NCBI GenBank assembly: GCA_938045215.1
Contig: CALINF010000243.1
Location: 1-7,953 of the forward strand
Origin: an uncultured Halieaceae bacterium
GTDB lineage: Bacteria > Pseudomonadota > Gammaproteobacteria > Pseudomonadales > Halieaceae
DNA: 7,953 nt
Direction of reading: 5' to 3'
Notes under the pieces: generated by a model
The model's database searches: none
What the model was told of the DNA's origin: nothing
What the model saw: the letters and a program-made list of their open reading frames with translations, nothing else
In this document: positions 1-6,383 of the stretch, piece after piece
How the letters are laid out: every line of letters begins with the position of its first letter
How positions within the stretch are numbered: the stretch's first letter is position 1
Made by a program: the position numbers and the translations under genes

Positions 1-1
1 G

Positions 2-427
2 GTACGTTACATCGGTATCACCACATCGCACGGTCGCAGCCATGATGAATTTCTGGCGGTGATGCGCAGCGAACCCATCGACTTCGTGCAGTTCAGTTAC
101 AACATAGAAGATCGTGCCGCAGAGCAGGAAATATTGCCAACAGCGCAGGACCGCGGCATTGCCACCATGATCAATCGGCCTTATCAGAAGGGATCGCTGT
201 TTGCCAAAACACGCGGCAAGGCCTTGCCCGAGATGGCAAACGATATCGATTGTGATAGCTGGGGGCAGTTCTTTCTCAAATTTATTTTGGCACACCCCGC
301 CACCACCAACATTATTCCAGCCACATCAAAAGCTCATCATATGATCGACAATATGAAAGCCAATTTCGGCCGCGTACCTGATGCGAGCCAGCGTCAGGAA
401 ATGATTCGTTTATTCCAGAGCCTGTAA
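2..427 (+). CDS. Aldo/keto reductase, C-terminal part (5' end outside window)
   Basis: This is the last 141 residues of an aldo/keto reductase, a cytosolic TIM-barrel enzyme family that reduces carbonyl compounds with NAD(P)H. The frame is open from base 2 and ends at TAA 425-427. The visible part matches the C-terminal half of the barrel: a strand reading VRYIGITTSHGRS, then IDFVQFSYNIEDR followed by a helix with EQEILPTAQDRGI, a strand with NRPYQKGSLF, and near the end HPATTNIIPATSKAHHMIDN, the usual 'P-G/A-T-S/K' cofactor-side segment. The catalytic Asp-Tyr-Lys-His residues lie in the missing N-terminal part, so activity cannot be judged. An MFS carrier gene begins 4 bases after the stop, which suggests co-transcription. 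The substrate cannot be told from this fragment. An internal ATG at base 59 exists but is not the start, because conserved barrel sequence runs upstream of it. Confidence 0.9.
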   Translation, partial: VRYIGITTSHGRSHDEFLAVMRSEPIDFVQFSYNIEDRAAEQEILPTAQDRGIATMINRPYQKGSLFAKTRGKALPEMANDIDCDSWGQFFLKFILAHPATTNIIPATSKAHHMIDNMKANFGRVPDASQRQEMIRLFQSL

Positions 428-431
428 CCCC

Positions 432-1742
432 ATGACAGAACCCACTGCATCGCCCGTACAGAAACTACTGGCGAAAGCCTGCGACATCCATCCAGAAGAA
501 GTGCGAGCCACGCTCGCCTCCTTCCTGTTGGTGCTGGTGCTAATGGGTTCGTACTACATACTGCGGCCCCTTCGCGACGCCATGGCAAGCGACTGGACAG
601 ATGCCGAGGTTAGCTGGCTCTGGACTTTTACCTTCTTTTTCAGTGTCATCGCCGTCACGCTGTATGGCGCTATGGTCACCCGCATCCGCTTTCGATTACT
701 TGTGCCCTCGGTGTACACGTTCTTTGCTGCCACGTTCGTCTTGTTTTACGTGGGTACTCAGGTACTTAACGATCGCACGCTACTGGATAAGTCGTTCTAC
801 GTCTGGATCAGTGTCTTCAGCCTGTTCCATATCTCGGTGTTCTGGAGTTTTATGTCCGACACCTTCTCAAAACCCCAAGCCACAAGACTGTTTGGGTTTA
901 TCGGTGCGGGGGCCAGCATCGGCGCCATAGCCGGCCCGGCAGTTGCCGCGTACCTGGCGGGGGAAAGTGGCACAGACCCACTGCTCCTTATCGCGAGCGT
1001 ACTCATTATGCTCACCCTACCAATCATCACCTGGGTACAACGTCTTAAATATGAAGACATGCATAACGAGGAGATTGGTGTAACCGCGCGTGAACTCGAG
1101 TATGTCGGCGGTAATCCACTGTCGGGTTTTGTCGAGTTCATGAAGAACCCCTATCTGCTGGGTATTGGCTTGTTTATTTTCATGTACACATCCATCAGTT
1201 CGTTTATCTATTTCGAGCTCAAGAATCTACTCGCCGACTACGATCGAGCAACACGCTCGCAGATCTGGGCAATGATGGATCTGACGGTGAATACGCTCAC
1301 GATCGGAATTGCGGCCTTCGCCACCGGGCGCATCGCCAAGAATATGGGGCTGTCGTTTACCCTCGCGCTGGTGCCCGTATTGATTGGCGTCGGCATGCTC
1401 ATACTCGCAGCAGCCCCCATGGTTAGCGTGGTCGTGGCCATACAAATCGCGAGGCGGGCCGGCAACTACGCCATATCCAGACCAGCGCGGGAAATGTTGT
1501 TCACCGCCGTTGATCGCGAAACCCGATTCAAGGCCAAACCCGTGATCGACATCGTCATCTATCGTGGTGGCGATATGCTCAACGCCTGGGGCTTCACCGC
1601 ACTGACCCAGGGGTTGGGCCTGGGCATGGCGGCTGTCGCAGGGGTCGGCGCGGTGATAGCGGCAATCTGGGCTGCTATAGGCATTTATCTGGGACGGCAG
1701 TTCAAGACCATGCAGGGGACGATTGCCGAACACGAGCCATAA
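432..1742 (+). CDS. MFS carrier resembling TLC-type nucleotide (ATP/ADP, NTP/NDP) transporters
   Basis: A 436-residue inner-membrane protein with about 11-12 hydrophobic segments, roughly at residues 27-45, 62-82, 90-108, 122-141, 152-176, 183-202, 240-261, 281-299, 306-326, 328-345 and 395-420. A cytosolic N-terminus of about 25 residues precedes the first. Two regions recall the TLC nucleotide-carrier family rather than a sugar or drug MFS: YYILRPLRDAM at the end of segment 1 (residues 41-51), and the C-terminal block 349-387 with SRPAREMLFTAVDRE, then FKAKPVIDI and YRGGD. The latter parallels the 'K-E-M...K-G-K-A...D...R-G-K' block of ATP/ADP translocases. The glycine-rich GFIGAGASIGAIAGP (155-169) is a typical MFS helix. 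The true substrate is unknown; many such proteins in free-living bacteria are labelled nucleotide transporters only by similarity. The ATG at 432 follows the reductase stop by 4 bases with only a weak ribosome site, consistent with translation coupled to the gene before it. Confidence 0.83.
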   Translation: MTEPTASPVQKLLAKACDIHPEEVRATLASFLLVLVLMGSYYILRPLRDAMASDWTDAEVSWLWTFTFFFSVIAVTLYGAMVTRIRFRLLVPSVYTFFAATFVLFYVGTQVLNDRTLLDKSFYVWISVFSLFHISVFWSFMSDTFSKPQATRLFGFIGAGASIGAIAGPAVAAYLAGESGTDPLLLIASVLIMLTLPIITWVQRLKYEDMHNEEIGVTARELEYVGGNPLSGFVEFMKNPYLLGIGLFIFMYTSISSFIYFELKNLLADYDRATRSQIWAMMDLTVNTLTIGIAAFATGRIAKNMGLSFTLALVPVLIGVGMLILAAAPMVSVVVAIQIARRAGNYAISRPAREMLFTAVDRETRFKAKPVIDIVIYRGGDMLNAWGFTALTQGLGLGMAAVAGVGAVIAAIWAAIGIYLGRQFKTMQGTIAEHEP

Positions 1743-1943
1743 AGAAGCGCATCACACAGGGCCTCACAGCCCACGTGAAAATACAGAGACCGGGTGACAT
1801 CGCATCCACTGGTGATGTACAAGCGATGTGACTGAACTTATTGCAGCAAACGGGCGTCAAACCCCAACGGAAAGACGGCCACGAACGGCGGGAGAGTCGT
1901 TGTACAGACGGTGCATGTCGATACCAACAAAAGAGGTTAGCTC
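1743..1943 (+). other. Intergenic spacer with imperfect inverted repeats
   Basis: This 201-base spacer lies between the MFS carrier and the M48 lipoprotein gene. It holds GTGACATCGC at 1794-1803 and a 9-of-10 matching inverted copy GCGATGTGAC at 1823-1832, with a 19-base loop. A smaller GGGC/GCCC stem lies at 1759-1772, flanked by CAC and GTG. Neither is followed by a run of T, so they are at best weak terminators of the upstream operon or leader structures of the downstream gene. I could not pick a convincing sigma-70 promoter here. A short open frame covering part of the spacer and running into the M48 gene in another frame has no family resemblance and was not called. Confidence 0.4.
1931..1936 (+). 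promoter_or_regulatory. Ribosome binding site of the M48 lipoprotein gene
   Basis: AAGAGG ends 7 bases before the ATG at 1944. It supports that start, and the resulting protein begins directly with a good lipoprotein signal peptide. Confidence 0.7.
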
Positions 1944-2756
1944 ATGAAAAAACTACTGGTTCTGTTGCTGAGCGTAGGTCTATTGGGTGCCTGTGCCACC
2001 AGCCCCACTGGGCGTTCTCAGCTGATGCTCATTTCACCCGATGCTGCGATTGTAGAGTCTAAAACGGCTTATCTGAGCACCGTTAGTGAGCTGGACTCAG
2101 AGAACAAATTGTTAGACGACCCCCGCGTATCCGACCGCGTTGCCAATATCACAGGTCGACTGGTCACAGAAGCGATTACCTTGTATCCGAACTCTCGTGA
2201 CTGGGAGTGGAGTGTTGCGATTATCGATGACCCCGAAACCGTCAATGCCTGGTGCATGGCAGGTGGGCGTATGGCCGTCTATACCGGCCTGTTCGATAAG
2301 CTGGATCTTACCGATGATGAATTCGCCCAGATAATGGGTCACGAAATTTCACACGCACTGGCCAATCATACTGCCGAGCGCATGTCGCGGGCGATGGCCA
2401 CAACACTGGGCGTCGTTGCTATAGGAGTGGCGGCTGATAACCATGGCGCCGCGCTGATAGGCGCCGCTGCAGCAGCAAAGGTGGCTTTGGAACTGCCCAA
2501 CAGCCGTACAGCGGAGTCTGAAGCCGATGCAATTGGCATCGAGCTCGCGACTCGGGCGGGTTACAAGCCAGAGGCAGCCGTCACCCTCTGGCAGAAGATG
2601 GGCGCGCAGAGTAACGGCGGGCCCCCACAATTCCTGAGCACCCATCCGGCACCGGGCAATCGCCAGGCCGCTTTGGCTTCAATGGTGCCGCAGATGAAGG
2701 CACTGAATCCTGACCGGCAGTTGGCGGCGGTACATCCAGTAGAGATCGTCCGCTAA
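1944..2756 (+). CDS. M48-family zinc metalloprotease, lipoprotein (LoiP/YggG-like)
   Basis: A 270-residue predicted zinc endopeptidase of peptidase family M48, exported and lipid-anchored. The N-terminus MKKLLVLLLSVGLLGAC is a short lipoprotein signal with lipobox LGAC, so Cys17 would be the lipidated residue. Ala18 follows it rather than Asp, which favours sorting to the outer membrane. Next comes the block ATSPTGRSQLMLIS typical of these lipoproteins. The active site is HEISH at 133-137 (two zinc His and the catalytic Glu). The downstream ESEADAIG at 191-198 supplies the third zinc ligand (Glu191). A conserved STHPAPGNR segment lies at 232-240. Length and domain order are normal for stand-alone periplasmic M48 proteins such as LoiP, which act in cell-envelope protein quality control; that specific role is inferred. 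The gene stands alone, with a spacer before it and a strong hairpin right after its stop, converging on a second predicted metallopeptidase. Confidence 0.93.
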   Translation: MKKLLVLLLSVGLLGACATSPTGRSQLMLISPDAAIVESKTAYLSTVSELDSENKLLDDPRVSDRVANITGRLVTEAITLYPNSRDWEWSVAIIDDPETVNAWCMAGGRMAVYTGLFDKLDLTDDEFAQIMGHEISHALANHTAERMSRAMATTLGVVAIGVAADNHGAALIGAAAAAKVALELPNSRTAESEADAIGIELATRAGYKPEAAVTLWQKMGAQSNGGPPQFLSTHPAPGNRQAALASMVPQMKALNPDRQLAAVHPVEIVR

Positions 2757-2785
2757 CAAAAACGGGGCCATAGGCCCCGTTCTTC
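2757..2785. terminator. Bidirectional intrinsic terminator between convergent genes
   Basis: A perfect 9-base-pair stem, AACGGGGCC at 2761-2769 and GGCCCCGTT at 2773-2781, with a 3-base loop ATA. On the minus strand the stem is followed by TTTTTGTT, a good U-run, so it is a strong terminator for the DUF885 gene (stop at 2807). On the plus strand the tail is only GTTCTTC, so it works less well by itself for the M48 gene, whose stop lies just 4 bases upstream of the stem. Confidence 0.88.
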
Positions 2786-2806
2786 ACTACCTGAGAATTT
2801 CCAGGA

Positions 2807-4540
2807 CTACTTCACGAACTGCTCAAGCACAGCGGTGCGCAGTAGCTCGGGGGGCAACAGACCCTGCTCCAGAATGAAGTCGTGAAATTCGCGCTGGTTG
2901 AACTCGTCGCCAAGTACAATCTCTACCTCGGTTCGCAATCGCATCAGGTTCATGTAGCCATAGTAGTACGAGGTTGCCTGACCCGGCATGCGGAACGAAT
3001 ACCGCTCAGCTTCTGATGTTGCCATAGGACGTGACAGCGCCGTTTGCTCCATCATGAAGTCAACGGCTTGCTCAGGCGTGAGCTGCCCCGTATTGATCAT
3101 CGGATCAAGAAACATACGAGCGGCGCGCATGAGCCGAGTAAACAAGTTGAACAGCTGCGCTTCCTGCGGCAAATACTCATGCATGATGGTCTCCGCATAG
3201 AGACCCCAACCCTCTGCATTGGCCGAATTGAACGCAAACAGGGCGCGAGTAAGCGATGTGCCGTTCTCAACCAGACTGGCAAATTGCAGCTCGTGGCCGG
3301 GACGCGCCTCATGGACGGTCAGTGCCCAGGTGATGGCATCGTGGCTCCAGTCGTCCATCACAGCATCCCCTTCCATCGCCGGGTTGCTCTGCACCAGAAC
3401 AAACTCGCCGTACTGTCCGGTATTGTTGATCAACTGCGGGGGGCTCATGAATGAGGCCGGAATAGCGGCCGACTCAGCCTCGGTAGCCAGACGGATAGCT
3501 GCATCACGCTCGGGCAGTGTAATAATGTCTTCGCGGACAATAATGTCTTCGATTGCGGCCAGCCGCTCCTGATAGACAGCCAGTATCTGGTCTTGTGGAA
3601 TCTGCTCCTCTTTAAGTTTGCGCATCACAGGCACCAGACGCTTGTCTTCCCAGCCCCGCTCTTGTGCGATCTTCCAGGCCAGCGCCTTCATTTCACTACG
3701 AATGAACTGGTAGCCGTACTGCGCTTCTTCAATCAATTCTTCCGGCGTGGCGCGCACGCCAAAGTTCTTAAGGTTGTTGGCATACACCGCCGCTGGCAAC
3801 TGATTGTTGTCGCGCGCCCGTGGCAACATTTCCTCCTTGAGCCAGACTGCGTAGTCCGCCAACTGTTGCTCGAGAAGCGCGAAATCCTCTTCCCAGCCCG
3901 TGAGCTCGGCGCGCTCAAACATGGCCTTTAGCCCGGCAACAAATCGTGGCGCGTCATTGAAGTCAACTTCCAATTCTCCGAGATACGGGCCCATCAGCGC
4001 CTTGTTCGCAAACTGCTCTGTACTGCGGGCCTTCGCCAGTTCGGTAATTGGCGTATACCCCTCTGCTACGCCGGTGTATTTACGCAGTCGCTCCAGTGCG
4101 GCCGGATAGCGGCTCTTATCGTTGCGCGCATCAAGCAGCGCATTGAAGCTGCCGAACATGGTTCGGTGGATGTTGTAGTACGGCAGCATGTACTGACTGT
4201 CGATACGCCGGGTTTCGTTCTCATCTTGAAGCGCCTGAATCAGGATCTGCAGATCCTGCTTCACCTTGGGGTGCGCCTCTTTCTGCAGCCGCATCTCAAG
4301 CGCTTTGATCAGTTGATTATTATTGGCAGTCTGACGTTCACGGTAGTTCGCTTTGAGGTCAAATATATTGCCATCGTATTGGCTCAAGCCCCGATTGGAC
4401 ATGGCTTCTGGTTGAAATGCAGCCTGGCTTTCCAGCACCAGCATGGCGCTCTTATCGCTTTCTTCTATCCAGTCAGCATGGGCCATACCAGATAGCAAAA
4501 GACCCGCCGCCAGACCTAATAGTCGGTAGGTGATTGACAT
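2807..4540 (-). CDS. DUF885-family predicted zinc metallopeptidase, exported
   Basis: A 577-residue protein of the DUF885 family, which is related to gluzincin-type metallocarboxypeptidases; most members have no proven substrate. Residues 1-22 form a Sec signal peptide (MSITYRLLGLAAGLLLSGMAHA) with an AHA cleavage site before Asp23. There is no lipobox Cys, so the mature enzyme is probably periplasmic. The long helical N-terminal part (about 30-360) is charge-rich. The family signatures follow: HEARPGH at 410-416 (HExxxxH-like zinc site with the diagnostic PGH), EGWGLYAE at 443-450 (likely third zinc ligand) and RMPGQATSYYYG at 517-528. All three are intact, so an active enzyme is expected, and the length is normal for the family. 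The ATG at 4540 has AAGGA 7 bases upstream (4548-4552). The gene follows the carotenoid oxygenase by about 100 bases on the same strand. A small in-frame repeat gives EDII twice at residues 331-340. Confidence 0.92.
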   Translation of the reverse strand: MSITYRLLGLAAGLLLSGMAHADWIEESDKSAMLVLESQAAFQPEAMSNRGLSQYDGNIFDLKANYRERQTANNNQLIKALEMRLQKEAHPKVKQDLQILIQALQDENETRRIDSQYMLPYYNIHRTMFGSFNALLDARNDKSRYPAALERLRKYTGVAEGYTPITELAKARSTEQFANKALMGPYLGELEVDFNDAPRFVAGLKAMFERAELTGWEEDFALLEQQLADYAVWLKEEMLPRARDNNQLPAAVYANNLKNFGVRATPEELIEEAQYGYQFIRSEMKALAWKIAQERGWEDKRLVPVMRKLKEEQIPQDQILAVYQERLAAIEDIIVREDIITLPERDAAIRLATEAESAAIPASFMSPPQLINNTGQYGEFVLVQSNPAMEGDAVMDDWSHDAITWALTVHEARPGHELQFASLVENGTSLTRALFAFNSANAEGWGLYAETIMHEYLPQEAQLFNLFTRLMRAARMFLDPMINTGQLTPEQAVDFMMEQTALSRPMATSEAERYSFRMPGQATSYYYGYMNLMRLRTEVEIVLGDEFNQREFHDFILEQGLLPPELLRTAVLEQFVK

Positions 4541-4547
4541 GGTTTAT

Positions 4548-4552
4548 TCCTT
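4548..4552 (-). promoter_or_regulatory. Ribosome binding site of the DUF885 gene
   Basis: AAGGA on the minus strand, 7 bases upstream of the ATG at 4540, fixes a start that gives a complete signal peptide. Confidence 0.7.
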
Positions 4553-4565
4553 GATGAATTTTGAC

Positions 4566-4590
4566 CGCGCAAGCCTATCAGGCAGGCGCG
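4566..4590 (-). other. Hairpin in the oxygenase-DUF885 gap
   Basis: CGCGC at 4566-4570 pairs with GCGCG at 4586-4590, and GCCT at 4573-4576 pairs with AGGC at 4580-4583. A 2-by-2 internal mismatch separates the two stems and the loop is ATC. On the minus strand it lies after the oxygenase stop and about 14 bases before the DUF885 ribosome site. What follows is GTCAAAATTC rather than a T-run, so it is a poor Rho-independent terminator. It could instead stabilise the oxygenase mRNA end or sit in the DUF885 leader. Confidence 0.4.
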
Positions 4591-4642
4591 ATCGAATCAC
4601 CCTGGAAGGGAGGAATTGCGATGAACCGAGCGTCGCGCGCGA

Positions 4643-6169
4643 TCAGGCGCTCGTTTGAAAGAGATCTTCACCGGCCGCCCAGGTCGCATGGAAGCCTGCG
4701 GGTACGCGGTGCGGCATTCGTACCCGCGCCAATGGTCCACGGGTGATGTCCCGGGCATCAAAGACCAGACAGTCGGACGTCCAGTCACGGGTGTTGGTAA
4801 CCAGCGTCAACACGTAACCGTCGTCTTCTTCAGAACTGCGATCGGCGCCAGGCTTGGGCGCAAATACAGCCTCACTACCAAATACTCCCGGGCCGTAATC
4901 CCATTGCTGCGACTGACCCGTATCGTTGTTGTACTTCACCAGACCCGTAAAGCGCAGAGTGTGCCCACCCTCGTGCAGCAGAGGAATACGCTGATGGTAG
5001 GAGTAGCGGCTTTTTACGCCATGAAAGATCGGATTGGACTTGTTGAACTCCGTATTGAGGTCGTCGATATCGCCCTCGCGTACCTCGCCAGTGACAAGAT
5101 TAAAGCGCCAGCGATACGCATTGGCCTCCAGTCGCATGTACGCCAGCATATGGGAAAGCTCACCCTCATTACCGTGCGCAGACGGCATGGGATTAACAGA
5201 GCGGCAGCCATCCATCACAACCCAGTCGCCCTCTTCCCAGCAATTGGTCACATGCAGGATGTAACAAGGCTCGCACTCAAACCAGCGGATATCGCTGCTT
5301 TGCCCGCGACGGGGGATAATGCCAAAGCGGGTGGGAATGTCCTTGTAGAAGCTCAGTACGCGCAGATTGTGTTTGCGAAGCACATCCATATCGTGGAAAA
5401 ACGGCAGATCGTGCAAGATGGCGTACTGCGTGGTAAACCCGATGTCATGCGGTAGCCGGGCTCCAGGCAGATCAATCTCCACCTCATGCAGGAGGCGACC
5501 CTGGGTGTCGGCCACGCCGAAGGTCATATAGGGCGGCTCATCGCCGTAATCAAAGAACAACAACTCACCTGTAGCCCAGTCGACCTTCGAGTGCGCTGAC
5601 AGGCGGCGATGCTTGCGACCCTCCAGCTCAAAATAGCCCCGGGTTTCGAGTGACTGCGCATCAACCCGATAGGGATGCCCGGCGTTGTACCACAATGTCA
5701 TCAAATCGCCCGCATACCAGAACAGGTCGGTGTTGGACGTATCCTTGATGCCAAATTCTGATACTGAATAATCGAAGGGCCCCATAACGCCAGGCGAGGT
5801 TGATTCGCCCGCAGTCGCCTCCTGGTCAAACGCCACTGTGTGTACATAGCGGTTGCTATAGCTGGCCACTCCATCACGGAAATAAACACCGTGCACCATG
5901 CCGTCACCATCGAATGGGTGATAGCGGTTTTGTGGTTGATGCACCGGATTAGGGCCATTGCGGAAATAGGCACCACACAGGTCCGCAGGCAGCTCGCCCT
6001 CCACTACAAGATTGGCCTGCTCCACCTCTCTGGTTGTGGGTGCATACACGCCATGCAGATAGGGGTTATCAATCTGGTAGATCCAGGGCTGGGTATCGTC
6101 AAAAAAAGGTGCATCACCAAGGCAGAGCTCTGTCGTGGGAAAGTGTTCGCGGGATTCGGCCAGGGCCAT
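4643..6169 (-). CDS. Carotenoid oxygenase (RPE65 / lignostilbene dioxygenase family)
   Basis: A 508-residue non-haem Fe(II) dioxygenase of the carotenoid cleavage family, which splits a C=C bond of a carotenoid, apocarotenoid or stilbene with O2 to give aldehydes or ketones. All four iron-binding His of the seven-blade propeller are present, numbered from the ATG at 6169: His193 in LSAHSKVD, His241 in LPHDIGFT, His306 in CYILHVTNCWEE, and His494 in GFHATW. The N-terminal signatures FRNGPNP and HPFDGDGMVHGV and the segment MDGCRSVNP also fit. There is no signal peptide, so it is cytosolic or peripheral to the membrane. Length is normal. A longer frame starts at a GTG at 6190, but a clean AGGAG sits between that GTG and the ATG at 6169, so the ATG is preferred. 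Substrate and cleavage position cannot be read from sequence. It is divergent from the thiolase genes. The Tyr-, Trp- and His-rich composition is usual for the family. Confidence 0.95.
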   Translation of the reverse strand: MALAESREHFPTTELCLGDAPFFDDTQPWIYQIDNPYLHGVYAPTTREVEQANLVVEGELPADLCGAYFRNGPNPVHQPQNRYHPFDGDGMVHGVYFRDGVASYSNRYVHTVAFDQEATAGESTSPGVMGPFDYSVSEFGIKDTSNTDLFWYAGDLMTLWYNAGHPYRVDAQSLETRGYFELEGRKHRRLSAHSKVDWATGELLFFDYGDEPPYMTFGVADTQGRLLHEVEIDLPGARLPHDIGFTTQYAILHDLPFFHDMDVLRKHNLRVLSFYKDIPTRFGIIPRRGQSSDIRWFECEPCYILHVTNCWEEGDWVVMDGCRSVNPMPSAHGNEGELSHMLAYMRLEANAYRWRFNLVTGEVREGDIDDLNTEFNKSNPIFHGVKSRYSYHQRIPLLHEGGHTLRFTGLVKYNNDTGQSQQWDYGPGVFGSEAVFAPKPGADRSSEEDDGYVLTLVTNTRDWTSDCLVFDARDITRGPLARVRMPHRVPAGFHATWAAGEDLFQTSA

Positions 6170-6175
6170 GACAAA

Positions 6176-6180
6176 CTCCT
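6176..6180 (-). promoter_or_regulatory. Ribosome binding site deciding the oxygenase start
   Basis: AGGAG on the minus strand lies 6 bases before the ATG at 6169. The alternative in-frame GTG at 6190 has no purine-rich site upstream, so the extra seven residues (MQLQEFV) are probably not translated. Confidence 0.8.
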
Positions 6181-6215
6181 GAAGTTGCACAGATGAAAAC
6201 GAAACGCAGCGCTAG

Positions 6216-6243
6216 AGTATAGAATCCTGTTTCCTTTATGCAA
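6216..6243 (-). promoter_or_regulatory. Probable sigma-70 promoter of the carotenoid oxygenase gene
   Basis: On the minus strand, TTGCAT at 6243-6238 (-35) and TATACT at 6221-6216 (-10) are separated by 16 bases. The expected transcript start near 6209 gives a leader of about 40 bases to the ATG at 6169. This is a sequence match only. Confidence 0.55.
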
Positions 6244-6279
6244 GCGCCTGCCTGACAGCGGGATAAGGGACACGCAGCA

Positions 6280-6294
6280 CATGGGCTTGCCATG
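6280..6294. promoter_or_regulatory. Inverted repeat in the divergent promoter region, possible operator
   Basis: CATGG at 6280-6284 and CCATG at 6290-6294 form a 15-base palindrome with a GCTTG centre. It sits between the two divergent promoter candidates, where a shared regulator could bind. The arms are short, so chance is a real alternative. Confidence 0.25.
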
Positions 6295-6320
6295 CCACAC
6301 GGGCTCCTCTAGTCTGCAGG

Positions 6321-6349
6321 TCTTGCTCAAAACAGCTGCTAACTATACT
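6321..6349 (+). promoter_or_regulatory. Probable sigma-70 promoter of the thiolase operon
   Basis: TATACT at 6344-6349 is a good -10 box (5 of 6). The -35 is less clear: TTGCTC at 6323-6328 gives a short 15-base spacer. The expected start near 6356 leaves a short leader of about 28 bases to the ATG at 6384. Confidence 0.45.
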
Positions 6350-6371
6350 GGCGGCTGAAGGTTTCATTGGT

Positions 6372-6375
6372 GGAG
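6372..6375 (+). promoter_or_regulatory. Ribosome binding site of the first thiolase
   Basis: GGAG lies 8 bases before the ATG at 6384 and supports that start. Confidence 0.65.
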
Positions 6376-6383
6376 AACTTGGC

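Noticed and set aside
1227..1733. A 168-codon minus-strand frame inside the MFS carrier gene
   Set aside because: It is the opposite-strand shadow of a membrane protein gene. Its translation is low-complexity and His/Gly-rich with no family resemblance.
1759..1772. GGGC/GCCC stem after the MFS gene as a terminator
   Set aside because: The stem is only four pairs and is followed by an A-rich stretch rather than a T-run.
1899..1926. TTGTAC and GATACC as a promoter for the M48 gene
   Set aside because: The spacer is only about 14 bases and the -10 match is poor, so I did not call it.
1841..2062. A 73-codon plus-strand frame spanning the spacer and the start of the M48 gene
   Set aside because: It overlaps the signal peptide and early coding region of the M48 gene in another frame, lacks a ribosome site, and its composition is like random translation.
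4655..5455. A 266-codon open frame on the plus strand inside the carotenoid oxygenase gene
   Set aside because: It lies wholly antisense to a gene with clear family motifs, has no recognisable domain, and has no promoter or ribosome site that I can see.
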